Source of the DNA: an uncultured Blautia sp.
GTDB taxonomy: Bacteria > Bacillota > Clostridia > Lachnospirales > Lachnospiraceae
Direction of reading: 5' to 3'
Length of the DNA: 6,690 nt
Assembly (NCBI GenBank): GCA_946629475.1
Contig: CAMOXX010000154.1
Span: 1 to 6,690, forward strand
Of the stretch, positions 6,396 to 6,690 are shown piece by piece. The notes under the pieces are model-generated. The model had not been told where the DNA came from, did no database searches, and saw nothing but the letters and a program-made list of their open reading frames with translations. Every line of letters begins with the position of its first letter. The stretch's first letter is position 1. A program made the translations under genes and the position numbers.

Positions 6396-6424
6396 TTGAC
6401 GAAAATGCATCTCTACTGTATAAT
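6396..6424 (+). promoter_or_regulatory. Predicted sigma-A promoter for the right-hand membrane protein
   Basis: TTGACG at 6396-6401 (five of six), a 17-base spacer, then a perfect TATAAT at 6419-6424. Transcription should start near 6431, about 60 bases before the ATG at 6493. It fires away from the rpe promoter, with 33 bases between the two -35 boxes. Confidence 0.85.
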
Positions 6425-6492
6425 AACATTCTTGGAGAAACATATCATACAGCTCAAAGAAAGAACCATGAGCGTGTTTTACAGGAGGAATT

Positions 6493-6690
6493 ATGTTCGG
6501 ACGCAGAAGAGGGCCCCGTCCGGGTTCGATCTATAGTTTTCTGATAACCTGGCTGTTTTTATCGCTTTTCTTTCCGATGTATCGCCTCGGGAGCCTGCTG
6601 CTGGCACTCGGTGCAGGCCTGGCGGTAGCTTATTTCTTTGGCCTCGCTGCCGGCAAGCGCAGCGGCAAACGGGAATCCCGCCGGAAGGAA
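6493..6690 (+). CDS. Membrane protein with N-terminal helical hairpin, possibly XpaC-like (C-terminus off the window)
   Basis: Sixty-six codons are open to the right edge with no stop, so the protein is incomplete. AGGAGG at 6483-6488, four bases before the ATG, and the strong promoter at 6396-6424 support it as a real gene. It begins with a basic segment (MFGRRRGPRPG), then a hydrophobic helix at about 12-27, a short FPMYRLG turn (27-33), a second hydrophobic helix at about 34-52, and a very basic stretch (KRSGKRESRRK, 55-65). Both ends should therefore be cytoplasmic, with a tight hairpin in the membrane. The helix-FP-x-YR-helix arrangement resembles, from memory, the N-terminus of the Clostridia proteins labelled '5-bromo-4-chloroindolyl phosphate hydrolysis' (XpaC family), which often precede a TelA-like toxic anion resistance gene. 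That is a tentative recall; any small two-helix membrane protein could look like this. Confidence 0.82.
   Translation, partial: MFGRRRGPRPGSIYSFLITWLFLSLFFPMYRLGSLLLALGAGLAVAYFFGLAAGKRSGKRESRRKE

Noticed and set aside
6440..6478. Short GCTC/GAGC inverted repeat in the leader of the right-hand membrane gene
   Set aside because: A four-base stem around a 14-base loop is expected by chance.

Overview
The window looks like a chromosomal segment of a Gram-positive anaerobe of the class Clostridia, probably close to gut Lachnospiraceae or Oscillospiraceae. The evidence is RNase J and RecR of the Firmicutes type, strong AGGAGG-like ribosome binding sites, textbook TTG(A/C)(A/C)-N17-TATAAT promoters, roughly even base composition, and an uncharacterised DUF4037/TPR pair of a sort I associate with these genomes. 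The taxonomic placement is inference from protein flavour, not from a search. There is no sign of phage, insertion sequence, CRISPR array, tRNA or rRNA.

Layout from left to right. (1) 1-1105, minus strand: a membrane protein cut by the window edge. It has a Ser/Arg-repeat N-terminus, a four-cysteine zinc ribbon, one membrane helix and an aromatic/acidic outer domain. It has no stop codon inside the window and reads without interruption for 368 codons. (2) 1106-1441: a divergent control region with one good promoter for each direction. (3) 1442-3209, plus strand: a two-gene unit of a TPR-repeat protein and a DUF4037 putative nucleotidyltransferase, whose reading frames overlap by 14 bases. (4) 3230-3259: a 13-bp hairpin between convergent genes, acting as a terminator for one or both sides. 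(5) 3302-6291, minus strand: rpe, recR and rnj (transcribed in that order) with gaps of 24 and 50 bases, driven by a near-consensus promoter at 6334-6362. (6) 6334-6424: back-to-back promoters. (7) 6493-6690, plus strand: the start of a small double-hairpin membrane protein, cut by the right edge and tentatively XpaC-like.

The rpe-recR-rnj unit combines three housekeeping functions: pentose phosphate epimerisation, recombinational repair, and RNA decay/maturation. They share no obvious pathway, so the arrangement probably reflects shared expression rather than shared chemistry. The two parts with real discovery potential are the DUF4037/TPR pair, a predicted nucleotidyltransferase with a dedicated helical-repeat partner and unknown substrate, and the SR-repeat zinc-ribbon membrane protein, whose eukaryote-like RS tract should lie on the cytoplasmic side. 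Several start codons were moved from the longest possible ORF to the one supported by a ribosome binding site or promoter; the reasons are in each entry.
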